Below, one piece after another: positions 51,582 to 60,643 of a stretch of 64,000 bases of DNA (positions within the stretch are counted from its first letter, which is position 1; every line of letters starts with the position of its first letter). The translations under genes and the position numbers were made by a program. Source of the DNA: Pseudoalteromonas gelatinilytica. Lineage in GTDB: Bacteria > Pseudomonadota > Gammaproteobacteria > Enterobacterales > Alteromonadaceae. Location of the stretch: positions 287,795 to 351,794 of the forward strand of contig NZ_LRRU01000004.1 in NCBI RefSeq assembly GCF_001641615.1, read 5' to 3'. The notes under the pieces were generated by a model. That model had not been told where the DNA came from. It did no database searches and saw nothing but the letters and a program-made list of their open reading frames with translations.

Positions 51582-54380
51582 ATGATGAAATTCACCAAAA
51601 GCCAAATAGCCTTATCTGTTGCTTTATCCCTGATGGGTAGCACAGCAATGGCAGAGGAAAGCAGTACAGCTAAGGATGTTGCACAAGATGATATTGAAGT
51701 AATCGCTGTCAGCGGTGTGAGACTAAGTTTAAAAGAAGCTATCGCAACCAAGCGTGGCTCTGACAAAATTCTCGACTCAATTGCCGCTGAAGATATGGGT
51801 AAATTCCCTGATGAAAACGTCGCGCAGTCTTTGCAGCGTGTTCCAGGTATTTCAATTGACCGTCCTCGCGGTAGCCCAAATGGCGGTACCAATGGTAGTA
51901 CCGATGGTCGACTAGGTGGGCAATATGTACAAATTCGTGGCTTACCTGTTGATTTTACGCAGGTTACTTTAAATGGTCGCTCTTTAGCATCTGGCCGTAG
52001 CATTGGCCGTCAGTTTTCTTTAGATGTGTTGCCCTCAGAGCTTATTGGTCAGTTAGACGTTTATAAAACAGTGTCAGCAGATCAACTAGAAGGCGGTATT
52101 GGTGGTAATGCAGACATTAAAACCCGCAAACCACTGGATGCAGATGAAGTTGGCTTTTCTGGTGCTTGGTCAGCCGAAGGTGTATACAGTGAGCTGCCAG
52201 ATTCAACCGACCCACGTCTTTCAGGCATTGTGAACTGGAAATCAGACGATGAAAAACTTGGCGTACTGGTTGGTGTCACGTACTCAGAACGTCAAACCCG
52301 TGAAGACGAATACTTCTCTTGGGGTAATGTAAACTTTGGCCCAGGTACGGGGGATGGTGTTGAAATTCGCCCTGATCTTGCCACAGTGCCAGGTGGTACG
52401 AATGATGGCAGTATCGATTACCCTAACTCTCTTTACCCTATCGAACCGCTGACTCAATACTATGGTGATGAGCGCACTCGTACTGGTTTAAATGCTGTAA
52501 TTGAATTTCAACCTAGCGATGAGCTTAACATTACCTTCGATGGTTTATATGCAACATTCGATGTAGATGAAACAGCATTACAGTTACCTGCTCGTTTCCA
52601 ATTCCGTGGTCCACAAGACCCGAGCCTGTGGGTTGCAGCCGACCTAAATGACCCGAATGGTCGTGGTGTTGGCGGTATTTTCCCATTCCTCGTAACCGAA
52701 GCTGTGGTAGAAAACGATAACCTGGTTTATGCCGTTGCACCGCAAACTCAGTTTAGAAGCGTATCTGAATTAACGAAGATGGAATCAGACACACTTGCCG
52801 TGGGCACTCATGTAAACTGGGCACCGAATGAAGATTGGATCCTCGACTTTGATCTTGGTTACTCTAAAGGTGAGCAATCTCGCGACCTTAAAAGTGTGCT
52901 GTTACAAGCGTTTGCTGATGTAGTGTATGATGCACGTAACCCAGATAACGGCATTCCTGACCTTTATGTTACAGGCACCGACTTAAATGACCCAGATAAC
53001 TACCGAGTGGCATTTGGTAACTCCAATGCACGTGACGTAAAAGATACATCTCTGTCGTTTTCTGTTGATGCTAAGTATTTCTTAGACAATGACTACATCA
53101 CAAGTCTAGAAACAGGTGTACGTTATACTCAGCGCTCAAAAGAAATCAAAGCCTATGTAGGCAACAGTTTTACTGGTTCAAATGGCGTACCAGCAGTATT
53201 ACCTACTTCAGCAATTAACCTACTTGATTTCCCGGTTGATGACTTTTTAGGTGAAGCACCAAACGCTAATGTTATCCGCAGCTTTGTAATTGGTGATCCG
53301 GTTGATTTCCACAATAAATACGGTGTTGAAAGACAATTCGATAGTATCAGCTCGTTTAAAGTTGAAGAAGATATTGCAGCAGCGTACGTAAAAGCGAATA
53401 TGGCCTTTGATGTTGCCGATATTCCAGTTAAAGGTAATGTGGGTGTACGTGCGGTAACAACCGACGTTGAAGCAACAGGTGCATTGCCAGTTGAAATCGT
53501 TATCCGCAGTGCCGGTGATTTCGATGTAGTTGGTGAAACCAGCTCAACAGGCAGTAGCTACACCAATGTGTTACCAAGCTTAAGCTTAAATGCTGAATTA
53601 ACTGACGAAGTGTACTTACGCTTTGGGGCTAGCAAAACAGTAACGCGCCCTACGCTTTCGCAGTTATCGCCGCGTTTTACTTTTAGCACCACCACACTCA
53701 CAGGCTCTGCGGGTAACCCAGCTCTAGAACCATTTGAGTCTGATTCACTCGACTTATCACTTGAGTGGTATTTCAACGATACAGGTTTAGCGAGTGTTGC
53801 TTTGTTCCAAAAAGACATTGATGGCTTTGTGTTTAACTCAAGCTCACCAGAAACAATTGCCGGAATTGACTGGGCATCGGTAGACCGTCCACGTAATGCG
53901 GCATCGGCAACAATTAATGGTGCAGAGCTTAGCTTCCAAACCACCTTTGACTTCTTACCAGCGCCATTCGATGGCCTAGGTATGTTAGCAAACTATACTT
54001 ACACAGACAGTGACACTGACTTCGGTGATGGCTTTGAAGGTCAAACATTCAGCTACACTGGCTTGTCTAAAAATGTATATAACTTAGTTGGTTACTATGA
54101 AAAAGGCCCTGCGTCAGTACGTTTATCTTACAACTACCGTGAGAAATACTTACTAGAACCTTCATTTGGTTTCTTCGCTGGCCCTCGTCATGTAAACGAC
54201 TACCAACAGCTTGATTTAAGTACGTCTTACAAAATCAATGACAACTACTCATTGACCTTTAATGTGACCAACTTAACCAATGAGCGTTTCGACCGTTACT
54301 TTAATAACGACGAATCAATCATTGCGACAACCAACTTCACAGGTCGCCAATACTTCGTAGGTATTCGCGGAACCTTCTAA
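51582..54380 (+). CDS. TonB-dependent outer-membrane receptor
   Basis: A receptor of about 932 residues with a signal peptide (MMKFTKSQIALSVALSL..., ends AMAEES), a plug domain (DKILDSIAAEDMGKFPDENVAQ, then LQRVPGISIDR and GQYVQIRGLP) and a 22-strand-type barrel ending QYFVGIRGTF. This matches the large proteobacterial TonB receptors that import oligosaccharides, not the siderophore class. ATG 51582 is chosen because the signal peptide then starts cleanly; upstream codons to 51537 are less likely. Placement after the IclR gene in a glycan locus fits uptake of the same oligosaccharide. A strong terminator follows. Confidence 0.85.
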   Translation: MMKFTKSQIALSVALSLMGSTAMAEESSTAKDVAQDDIEVIAVSGVRLSLKEAIATKRGSDKILDSIAAEDMGKFPDENVAQSLQRVPGISIDRPRGSPNGGTNGSTDGRLGGQYVQIRGLPVDFTQVTLNGRSLASGRSIGRQFSLDVLPSELIGQLDVYKTVSADQLEGGIGGNADIKTRKPLDADEVGFSGAWSAEGVYSELPDSTDPRLSGIVNWKSDDEKLGVLVGVTYSERQTREDEYFSWGNVNFGPGTGDGVEIRPDLATVPGGTNDGSIDYPNSLYPIEPLTQYYGDERTRTGLNAVIEFQPSDELNITFDGLYATFDVDETALQLPARFQFRGPQDPSLWVAADLNDPNGRGVGGIFPFLVTEAVVENDNLVYAVAPQTQFRSVSELTKMESDTLAVGTHVNWAPNEDWILDFDLGYSKGEQSRDLKSVLLQAFADVVYDARNPDNGIPDLYVTGTDLNDPDNYRVAFGNSNARDVKDTSLSFSVDAKYFLDNDYITSLETGVRYTQRSKEIKAYVGNSFTGSNGVPAVLPTSAINLLDFPVDDFLGEAPNANVIRSFVIGDPVDFHNKYGVERQFDSISSFKVEEDIAAAYVKANMAFDVADIPVKGNVGVRAVTTDVEATGALPVEIVIRSAGDFDVVGETSSTGSSYTNVLPSLSLNAELTDEVYLRFGASKTVTRPTLSQLSPRFTFSTTTLTGSAGNPALEPFESDSLDLSLEWYFNDTGLASVALFQKDIDGFVFNSSSPETIAGIDWASVDRPRNAASATINGAELSFQTTFDFLPAPFDGLGMLANYTYTDSDTDFGDGFEGQTFSYTGLSKNVYNLVGYYEKGPASVRLSYNYREKYLLEPSFGFFAGPRHVNDYQQLDLSTSYKINDNYSLTFNVTNLTNERFDRYFNNDESIIATTNFTGRQYFVGIRGTF

Positions 54381-54414
54381 CCAATTATGTTGTTGTAGGT
54401 GATGAGCCTAACCC

Positions 54415-54440
54415 AAAGCCTCCTTAAGGAGGCTTTTTTT
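54415..54440 (+). terminator. Terminator of the TonB receptor gene
   Basis: AAAGCCTCC-TTAA-GGAGGCTTT, a perfect 9-bp stem with a tetraloop and a T tail through 54440. Confidence 0.9.
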
Positions 54441-54513
54441 GTTAGGAAAGTATTCTTATTGAACCTGAAATAACAACAATATAGAATAAATAATTTAATA
54501 TAGGGATATAACA

Positions 54514-56691
54514 ATGAAAATACTCTTTACCCTTTGCGTTTTACTCTTACTTTTCGGTTGCGGCGGTGGAGGCGGTGGCACTGAAATCTCAGACGATTCA
54601 TCGAATAATAATATTTCAATTCAACCAGAGAATGACTACACAGATGATGAATCAATCATACTCCTCTTAGGTGCAATGAGTTTAGCCGAGGGTGCTTTAC
54701 AAATCAGTGACATTATCAGTGCTGAGTTTAATTACTTTTACTTATCTAATGACATTATTAATTACCGAACCTGTGAAAACAACGGTAAGGTTGCTTGGAA
54801 TCATTCATCAACAACCCCTTCAAAAGGTCAATTAGTTCTAGACTTTCAGAACTGCTTACTAACTTATTTCCCGAACAAAAGTTACGAACAAGAAAGGTTT
54901 AATGCTAATGGTCAAGTTACTCTTAATTACGAAATATTAAGCACTACAGATTCCAACCTAAATGACTATCGGAAACCAGGGGTGGTAAAATATAGCTTGG
55001 ATGTAACTCATAGTGTATTGAGTATTTCCGAGCCCCTCCCAAATAGACCACAGGTTTTCATTGAATTTGAGTTTGCATTAACATCAGAGCAAGAATGGAA
55101 TACTAATGAATATAATATAAATACTGATGGTTATCGCAATCGTGAAATTATAATAGAATCTTTCTACGCTCCTATTATTACAAATAATTATGACTCACTA
55201 ACTAATACCAACATCTCTCAAAGCTTCGAAGAAAGTGATACAAATTATAATGGAGAAAGCTATAAAATGACCTTAGAAGGTCAATTTTTGTCTGGTTTTG
55301 ATAACACAACTTGGCAAATGGAGAGTAATTACGAAATTAGTCTAGCCGGCGGTTCACCAACAGGAAGAACATCAATTAATAACGAAAACAATTTAGTAGT
55401 TGGAGTCGCTGACAATTTTGAAATGAGCTTATTATATAATCAAAATATTCTAGGCTATGCTCTAATATATGACTTATTTGATACCGACACTCTTTGGTAT
55501 TTAAAAGGAAATAAAGAATTAACCGATAATACTCAAAGGATAACCCCCCTTACCATTATTGAAAGCAATGAAGATACATTCAATATTTTTGATGATTCAC
55601 AGCAATTAGAACTCACTTATAATAAAATAATTGATGAAGCATATATAGATTTATTCAACCTTGAAAACTACTTTGCTTCAACTGGCTCTGCTACTTTTGA
55701 AGTTTTAGATAATAAGTTAATTATAAAACCGCCAAAAAATGAAGAAGACAATGTAATTGGCATTACAGTTCAAGTTGGTAGTAAGTTTTCCATAGATCAT
55801 AATATATACAAATTCACCTATGACCGATTTAATCGAGGCGAATTTAGCTATGGCCTTGGTACATACCTACCAACAAAAAATATATTTTTATCATCCAATA
55901 GTAGCACTTGGTTAGAAAAAAATGAGCAGGGTAAAATCACTAATGTATTTCATGGACATAATTCTTTTGGAAGACTTTGTTACGACAAACAAAATAAATA
56001 CCTCATTCTGGAACAGGATTACCGAGAGAAACACATTAAAGTTGATATTGATACCTATGAACTTTTAGATGAATATCCAAATGCATTCATGACAATAAAT
56101 AGCATTGATAACTATTGCAATGACGTAAACTATAAACAAAAAACAGGAAGCGCTATAATCGAACAATATACTTTTTCTACTAAGCAAGGCACCGTATTTG
56201 AGAATAGTGAGCTCGCATTAACTCATAGAGTCCTACCTAACCCATTATCAAACAACAGCATATACATCCTAGCTAATACAATGCATTATGATGAATCTAA
56301 AATACAAGAGTTTACTTTACTAGATAATTCAGCTATCTCAAATGAAAAGTATGTTTATAATTCTGAATTATATAACAATAACAACTTCTTTTTAGTTTCA
56401 GAAGAAGAAGGTAGAATTTATACCCCTACACGCATATTGGATCTTTATGATCCATCTTATGTAATACACAAATTCAATGATACATCCATATTATACGTTG
56501 ATAAAGAAAACCATTTAATAGTTACATACTCTGCAATTTATAACTCTGAAAATTTTGATAAAGTAATGGATTTATCGTTTATAGATAACAACATATTCCT
56601 ATCTAAGGTTATAAAAACAAATGATAGCTATCATTTTAAACTGAACAACGATGTTGACTTTATTTTAAAGATTAACCAAATAATTAAGTAA
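54514..56691 (+). CDS. Large AT-rich lipoprotein of unknown function
   Basis: A 725-residue lipoprotein: hydrophobic residues 3-14, then LFGCGGGGGG with Cys at residue 16 and a Gly tract. The rest is a beta-rich, Asn/Asp/Tyr-heavy protein; the C-terminal half resembles a repetitive propeller-like strand pattern but no repeat is clean. The gene is visibly more AT-rich than its neighbours and uses many Ile ATA and Asn AAT codons, suggesting later acquisition. It has its own AGGGATAT ribosome site after the receptor terminator, so it is not clearly part of the glycan locus. Confidence 0.6.
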   Translation: MKILFTLCVLLLLFGCGGGGGGTEISDDSSNNNISIQPENDYTDDESIILLLGAMSLAEGALQISDIISAEFNYFYLSNDIINYRTCENNGKVAWNHSSTTPSKGQLVLDFQNCLLTYFPNKSYEQERFNANGQVTLNYEILSTTDSNLNDYRKPGVVKYSLDVTHSVLSISEPLPNRPQVFIEFEFALTSEQEWNTNEYNINTDGYRNREIIIESFYAPIITNNYDSLTNTNISQSFEESDTNYNGESYKMTLEGQFLSGFDNTTWQMESNYEISLAGGSPTGRTSINNENNLVVGVADNFEMSLLYNQNILGYALIYDLFDTDTLWYLKGNKELTDNTQRITPLTIIESNEDTFNIFDDSQQLELTYNKIIDEAYIDLFNLENYFASTGSATFEVLDNKLIIKPPKNEEDNVIGITVQVGSKFSIDHNIYKFTYDRFNRGEFSYGLGTYLPTKNIFLSSNSSTWLEKNEQGKITNVFHGHNSFGRLCYDKQNKYLILEQDYREKHIKVDIDTYELLDEYPNAFMTINSIDNYCNDVNYKQKTGSAIIEQYTFSTKQGTVFENSELALTHRVLPNPLSNNSIYILANTMHYDESKIQEFTLLDNSAISNEKYVYNSELYNNNNFFLVSEEEGRIYTPTRILDLYDPSYVIHKFNDTSILYVDKENHLIVTYSAIYNSENFDKVMDLSFIDNNIFLSKVIKTNDSYHFKLNNDVDFILKINQIIK

Positions 56692-56698
56692 AAAATCG

Positions 56699-56728
56699 GC
56701 CCCGTTTAGCAAAAGCACTACTCGGGGC
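56699..56728. terminator. Hairpin between the AT-rich lipoprotein and Kelch genes
   Basis: GCCCCG (56699-56704) pairs with CGGGGC (56723-56728); on the minus strand a run of T follows, so it can end the Kelch gene transcript. The loop is 18 bases. Confidence 0.5.
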
Positions 56729-56736
56729 TAATTAAA

Positions 56737-57726
56737 CTATTTCAAATTATCTATCATCACTTGTGCATTATTAACTTCACGGCTCGTTTCAGAAAGTCCT
56801 ACCTTTGTGGCACCACCCACTAACCAAATTTGGCCTTTTAACGTAACGGCTCCTAAACCGTGACGAGGTGTTTGCCATTCGAAAGTTTTTCGCCATTGCT
56901 GCTTGGTTAAATCATAACTAAAAACCTCACGGTCAACTCCTTGGCTATGTTCACCGCCAAACACATAGATAGCATTATTAATAACCGCTGCGGCATGCCC
57001 TGCTCGTGCTTTAGGGAGTGCTGCATGTGCTTGCCAAATGTCTTTTTCGGGTAAGTATTCGAGCATGTCAGTGATAGGCTCGCCGCCAACGGTTCTGCCA
57101 CCTAACACAAACCAACGGCCGTTTACTTGTGCACTTGCCGCACTGTTTCTAGCCGAAGGTAATGGCGCGGCTTCTGTAAATGTGAAGTTGTTAGGATCAA
57201 AAACTAAATGCGCACTCACATCTAAACTATGCTGCCATTGCCCATTTTTTTCACTGTGTGGGCTGCGGCCACCAGCTAAATGCACTTTACCATTAAGCAC
57301 TGCGCCAACCGTTTCACTCAACGCAAAAGGTAAACTCGCCACCTTTTGCCATGCGTCAGCGCCTTCATTGAGCATTAACACATCACGGCTATTGGTCCAC
57401 TGGCCTTGGCTATTAACAAAACCACCAAAGGCAAATAATCTGTTTTCTACAGCAATTAAATACGTGTGATGACGCCCTTCAGGCAAACTCGGGGCTGATT
57501 GCCAACTTGCATACTCGGGTGACCAAAAATGGACTTTTGCGGTCATCTTACCCGCTGATGCTGGCAGCTCGGTAGAGATACCCCCTGCAACCCAAATCTG
57601 TTGATTCATGACTGCTGGGTAAATTTCTTGAATAGCCTCAGGGAGCTCAGGTGCTAGCACCTCCTCTGCCGATAACGTATAAGGCAAACACGCCATAAAA
57701 AGCGGCAACAGTTTGGTTAATCGCAT
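56737..57726 (-). CDS. Exported Kelch-repeat protein
   Basis: A 329-residue exported protein (signal ends TLSAEE). Kelch blades repeat about every 50 residues with GG and W motifs: QQIWVAGG, NRLFAFGGFV, GKVHLAGGRS, GRWFVLGGRT, NAIYVFGGEH, GQIWLVGGAT, six blades in all. This is the size and layout of N-acetylneuraminate mutarotase NanM-type proteins and other Kelch propellers. No sialic-acid genes are nearby, so function remains open. Confidence 0.75.
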   Translation of the reverse strand: MRLTKLLPLFMACLPYTLSAEEVLAPELPEAIQEIYPAVMNQQIWVAGGISTELPASAGKMTAKVHFWSPEYASWQSAPSLPEGRHHTYLIAVENRLFAFGGFVNSQGQWTNSRDVLMLNEGADAWQKVASLPFALSETVGAVLNGKVHLAGGRSPHSEKNGQWQHSLDVSAHLVFDPNNFTFTEAAPLPSARNSAASAQVNGRWFVLGGRTVGGEPITDMLEYLPEKDIWQAHAALPKARAGHAAAVINNAIYVFGGEHSQGVDREVFSYDLTKQQWRKTFEWQTPRHGLGAVTLKGQIWLVGGATKVGLSETSREVNNAQVMIDNLK

Positions 57727-57838
57727 ATAAATCCTTAATAAGCAGTTGATTAGCTAAAGTCTAAGCCAGCTGTACCTATTCGTACACTGCCAAATAGTCT
57801 TACTCGAACAACGATTACTATTCCTAAATGACATTGAA

Positions 57839-57855
57839 TTGATATATTATAACAA
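57839..57855. promoter_or_regulatory. Zur-like box of the zinc-limitation operon
   Basis: TTGATATATTATAACAA: the arms TTGATATA and TATAACAA match as an inverted repeat at 7 of 8 positions around a central T. It resembles the gammaproteobacterial Zur site core (GTTATA-N-TATAAC) and lies 43 bases before the start of a COG0523 GTPase. Confidence 0.5.
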
Positions 57856-57898
57856 AACATTTAGCGTATTTTGTTTAATCTTATTAAGGGTCACTACT

Positions 57899-59095
57899 AT
57901 GAGCAAACTTCCCGTCACCGTGCTCTCTGGCTTTTTAGGTGCAGGTAAAACCACTGTGCTCAGCCATATTTTAAATAATCGTGAAGACAAAAAAGTGGCT
58001 GTAATCGTCAATGATATGAGCGAAATAAACATCGATGCAGCAACAGTTAAAAACGATGTTTCGCTTAGCCGCGGCGAAGAAAAACTAGTAGAAATGAGCA
58101 ATGGCTGTATCTGCTGCACACTACGTGAAGACTTACTCATTGAAGTACGCGCTTTAGCGCAAACAGGCCAATTTGATTATTTAGTTATCGAATCAACCGG
58201 TATTTCAGAGCCCCTTCCGGTTGCCGAAACATTTACCTTCGCTGATGAAGATGGCGTGTCACTGTCTGATGTTGCAAGGCTTGATACCATGGTCACGGTC
58301 GTTGATGCCGTTAACTTTTTAAACGACTTTAACGAAGCCAAATTTTTACAAGAAACCAACGAGCATTTAGGCGATGAAGATGAGCGAAGCGTTGCCGACT
58401 TACTGATTGATCAAGTTGAGTTTGCCGATGTCATTTTAATTAGTAAAACAGACCTAATTAGCACCGATGAACTTGAGAGTTTAAAAGCCATTTTAAGCTC
58501 ATTAAATACCTCTGCAGAGCTTATTGCTATTAAGAATGGCCAAGTTGATATCAAAACAATTTTGGGCACGGGCCTGTTTAACTTTGAAAAAGCCCAGCAA
58601 GCACCTGGCTGGCTAAAAGAACTTCGCGGCGAACATATCCCAGAAACCGAAGAGTACGGCATTAGCAGCTTTACTTACCAAGCCCGCCGCCCTTTTCACC
58701 CTGAAAAGTTTTATAACTTTATTCATAACAATCAACGCGAAGGCAAATTACTTCGCTCCAAAGGCTACTTTTGGTTAGCCTCTCGACCGCAATTTGCCTG
58801 CCAATGGAATCAAGCTGGCGGCATAGCCCGCTATGGTTTTGGCGGGATATTTTGGAAAGCCTTATCGAAAGATCAGTGGCCAACAGATAGCGACTACTTA
58901 GATTCAATTAACCAAGTATGGCAAGAACCCTTCGGTGATATGCGCCAAGAGCTGGTTTTTATTGGTCAAAGCCTCAATCAAGCAGCGATCATTCAAGCTC
59001 TCGATAACTGCTTACTCAGCGACGATGAACTATTAGCAGGCAAAGCGCTTTGGCAAACCCTGCCCGATCCATTTCCTGTTTGGGAGGAAGCATAA
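57899..59095 (+). CDS. COG0523 (CobW-type) GTPase, ZigA-like zinc metallochaperone
   Basis: A 398-residue G3E-family GTPase. Walker A is GFLGAGKTT (near residues 11-19), the metal motif CICC is in [12 protein letters not shown], and ESTGISEP follows. The C-terminal CobW domain begins around residue 250 ([15 protein letters not shown]). Members next to DUF1826 and Zur sites supply zinc under starvation. ATG 57899 with AAGGG 8 bases upstream is used, not the upstream in-frame codons. The next gene starts in its stop codon (TAATG). Confidence 0.85.
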   Translation: MSKLPVTVLSGFLGAGKTTVLSHILNNREDKKVAVIVNDMSEINIDAATVKNDVSLSRGEEKLVEMSNGCICCTLREDLLIEVRALAQTGQFDYLVIESTGISEPLPVAETFTFADEDGVSLSDVARLDTMVTVVDAVNFLNDFNEAKFLQETNEHLGDEDERSVADLLIDQVEFADVILISKTDLISTDELESLKAILSSLNTSAELIAIKNGQVDIKTILGTGLFNFEKAQQAPGWLKELRGEHIPETEEYGISSFTYQARRPFHPEKFYNFIHNNQREGKLLRSKGYFWLASRPQFACQWNQAGGIARYGFGGIFWKALSKDQWPTDSDYLDSINQVWQEPFGDMRQELVFIGQSLNQAAIIQALDNCLLSDDELLAGKALWQTLPDPFPVWEEA

Positions 59096-59763
59096 TGACA
59101 GCTTACGCATTTGAACATGATACTGATAACCTCCCAACAACAGTAGCAACGGCATTAAGCCCTGTGGTGTTTTCGCAAATTTATAAACCAGAGCATAACA
59201 TTGCAATTTGGCAGCGCAGCTTATCAGAGCAGCTGCAAGCAGAGGTAGCCGAGAGTATTGCAGCCAATCCTGATCTCAGTATTAACGCGGTGATCAACGA
59301 AGGCTCTATTCGAACTGACATTGATAAAGCCCTCGAAAAACTCCCATCAGCGCAGGAGCTAAAAGCTGATTTGGCAAAGTTAGTTGATATGTTTTGTTAT
59401 TTATTTGAATTAAAGCGCACCGGATTACGCCTAAGAGTACTTGAACGTGCCATGTGCCCACGTTTTCATGTTGACAGAGTTCCTTGCCGGTTAGTCAGCA
59501 CCTATTGTGGTAGTGGCTCACAGTGGTTGCAAAATGCAGGACTTGATCGCACAAAACTTGGCGCAGGGCATCAAGGATTAAGCGATGAAGAGTCTGGGTT
59601 AATGACAGCAAATACTAAAATCCACTCTCTTAATGTCGGTGACGTAGCACTGCTTAAAGGCGAAACTTGGCAAAATAACGAAGGCAAAGGCCTTGTACAT
59701 CGCTCACCTGCACTTGCTGCTGGCGAAAAACGATTACTCGTAACCCTCGACTTTATTGCTTAG
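59095..59763 (+). CDS. DUF1826 protein, zinc-limitation partner
   Basis: A 222-residue soluble protein with the DUF1826 core LRLRVLERAMCPRFHVDRV, then CRLVSTYCGSGSQWL, LGAGHQGL, and a late GLVHRSPAL. Cys and His in the core could bind metal. It overlaps the COG0523 stop by one base (TAATG) with GGGAGGAAG upstream, so both are co-translated. The COG0523-DUF1826 pairing under Zur-type control is known; the DUF1826 role is not. Confidence 0.78.
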   Translation: MTAYAFEHDTDNLPTTVATALSPVVFSQIYKPEHNIAIWQRSLSEQLQAEVAESIAANPDLSINAVINEGSIRTDIDKALEKLPSAQELKADLAKLVDMFCYLFELKRTGLRLRVLERAMCPRFHVDRVPCRLVSTYCGSGSQWLQNAGLDRTKLGAGHQGLSDEESGLMTANTKIHSLNVGDVALLKGETWQNNEGKGLVHRSPALAAGEKRLLVTLDFIA

Positions 59764-59872
59764 TGAATGGCAAGCAGCCGTTCAGGAATCAAGAGTTTTA
59801 AACAACAAGGAAGTTGTTGCTGCAATCAAAGCTTAGTTATAATCGACTTTTCGACTCGATTTTGGTTTTTAA

Positions 59873-60181
59873 ATGAAAAAGCTTTCTAAAGTACAATTAA
59901 AACAGCAAGCCCTTGTATTAAATGTTGCCGATGCCCTTGAAGAGCAAGGTCGCGCAGAGCTCGAAGGTATGTTGCAATGCTGGTTTGATGTGGAATACCA
60001 CTTATTCCCAGGCTCATTGCTTTTGTGTTTTCAATTTGAAAACCAACAATCACTCGATGCAGCGACCCCAGAGCTATTAAAATGGCAAAAGCGCCTAAGT
60101 GGCGCAATGCTAAAAAAAGGCGTGATTTTAAAAGACATGCGCAAGCACTTAGTATTTACCCTAAAAGGCCCAGACGATTAA
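59873..60181 (+). CDS. Hypothetical 102-residue protein
   Basis: A small soluble protein with an N-terminal helix (KVQLKQQALVLNVADALEEQG), a beta-rich middle (WFDVEYHLFPGSLLLCFQFE) and a basic end. ATG 59873 is preceded by no strong ribosome site. No family recognised. It borders the extragenic repeat region. Confidence 0.5.
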   Translation: MKKLSKVQLKQQALVLNVADALEEQGRAELEGMLQCWFDVEYHLFPGSLLLCFQFENQQSLDAATPELLKWQKRLSGAMLKKGVILKDMRKHLVFTLKGPDD

Positions 60182-60217
60182 ATGGGATAAGTTGCGGGTT
60201 AGCAAGTTAGCAAGAGT

Positions 60218-60239
60218 GTAGCAGCGATTTTATATCGCG
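60218..60239 (+). repeat. REP-like hairpin A, copy 1 (GTAG head)
   Basis: GTAG, two bases, GCGAT-loop-ATCGC. The 5'-GTAG head before a short stem is the REP pattern of RAYT-mobilised repeats. Confidence 0.65.
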
Positions 60240-60253
60240 TAGGAATGATTACA

Positions 60254-60316
60254 GGTGCTAGGTGCTAGGTGCTAGGTGCTAGGTGCTAGGTGCTAGGTGC
60301 TAGGTGCTAGGTGCTA
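60254..60316 (+). repeat. GGTGCTA heptamer array, 9 copies
   Basis: Nine perfect tandem copies of a 7-base unit, 63 bases. The same array in block R2 has 11 copies. Confidence 0.95.
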
Positions 60317-60377
60317 ACAGCATAGTGTTGGTTTTGGATTCGTAAGGGGGTTCCATACCCAATCGACTTTTTTGTTC

Positions 60378-60397
60378 GGCGTTAAAACGCCTCCTAC
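60378..60397 (-). repeat. REP-like hairpin B, copy 1
   Basis: On the minus strand GTAG, two bases, GGCGTTTTAACGCC, facing hairpin A. Confidence 0.65.
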
Positions 60398-60425
60398 ATC
60401 TCGTATCTCGTATCTCGTATCTCGT
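60398..60425 (+). repeat. ATCTCGT heptamer array, 4 copies
   Basis: Four perfect tandem heptamers. On the other strand the unit is AGATACG when rotated, a member of the same AGRTRCK family as the other arrays. Confidence 0.9.
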
Positions 60426-60501
60426 CCCTGGGAACTCGTTCCTTTCCCCTTTACTCTTTCCCCTAGCAACTCGCTAACTTGGGTATTTTTATTCTGAGAA
60501 C

Positions 60502-60522
60502 GCGGGGTAAACCCGCTGCTAC
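60502..60522 (-). repeat. REP-like hairpin C
   Basis: On the minus strand GTAG, two bases, GCGGG-loop-CCCGC. Present only in block R1. Confidence 0.55.
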
Positions 60523-60608
60523 CAGTGCTGCGTTAAAACGTCTCGTATCTCGTCCCTCGGAACTCGTACCTTTCCCCTTTACTCTTTCCCCTTGTAACTC
60601 GCTAACTT

Positions 60609-60639
60609 GTTGGGTTTCACTCCGTTCTACCCAACCTAC
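60609..60639 (-). repeat. REP-like hairpin D, copy 1
   Basis: GTTGGGT / ACCCAAC 7-bp stem with a GTAG head on the minus strand, a widespread bacterial extragenic palindrome form. Confidence 0.55.
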
Positions 60640-60643
60640 CGGC

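Larger units (their letters stand above)
60198..60639 (+). repeat. Compound extragenic repeat block R1 (left of acpH)
   Basis: About 440 bases made of modules: two GTTAGCAA octamers (60198-60213), REP-like hairpin A, nine GGTGCTA heptamers, REP-like hairpin B, ATCTCGT heptamers, a pyrimidine module (TTTCCCCTTTACTCTTTC, twice), REP-like hairpin C, and REP-like hairpin D. The same modules in the same order recur in block R2 at 61313-61786, so the two form direct repeats around acpH. Confidence 0.85.

Noticed and set aside
51545..52003. 152-residue reading frame opposite the TonB receptor
   Set aside because: It lies wholly antisense to a convincing receptor gene and has low-complexity, non-conserved composition.
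60254..60316. Regular 7-base repeats considered as a CRISPR array
   Set aside because: The units are contiguous with no spacers, and no cas genes are present.
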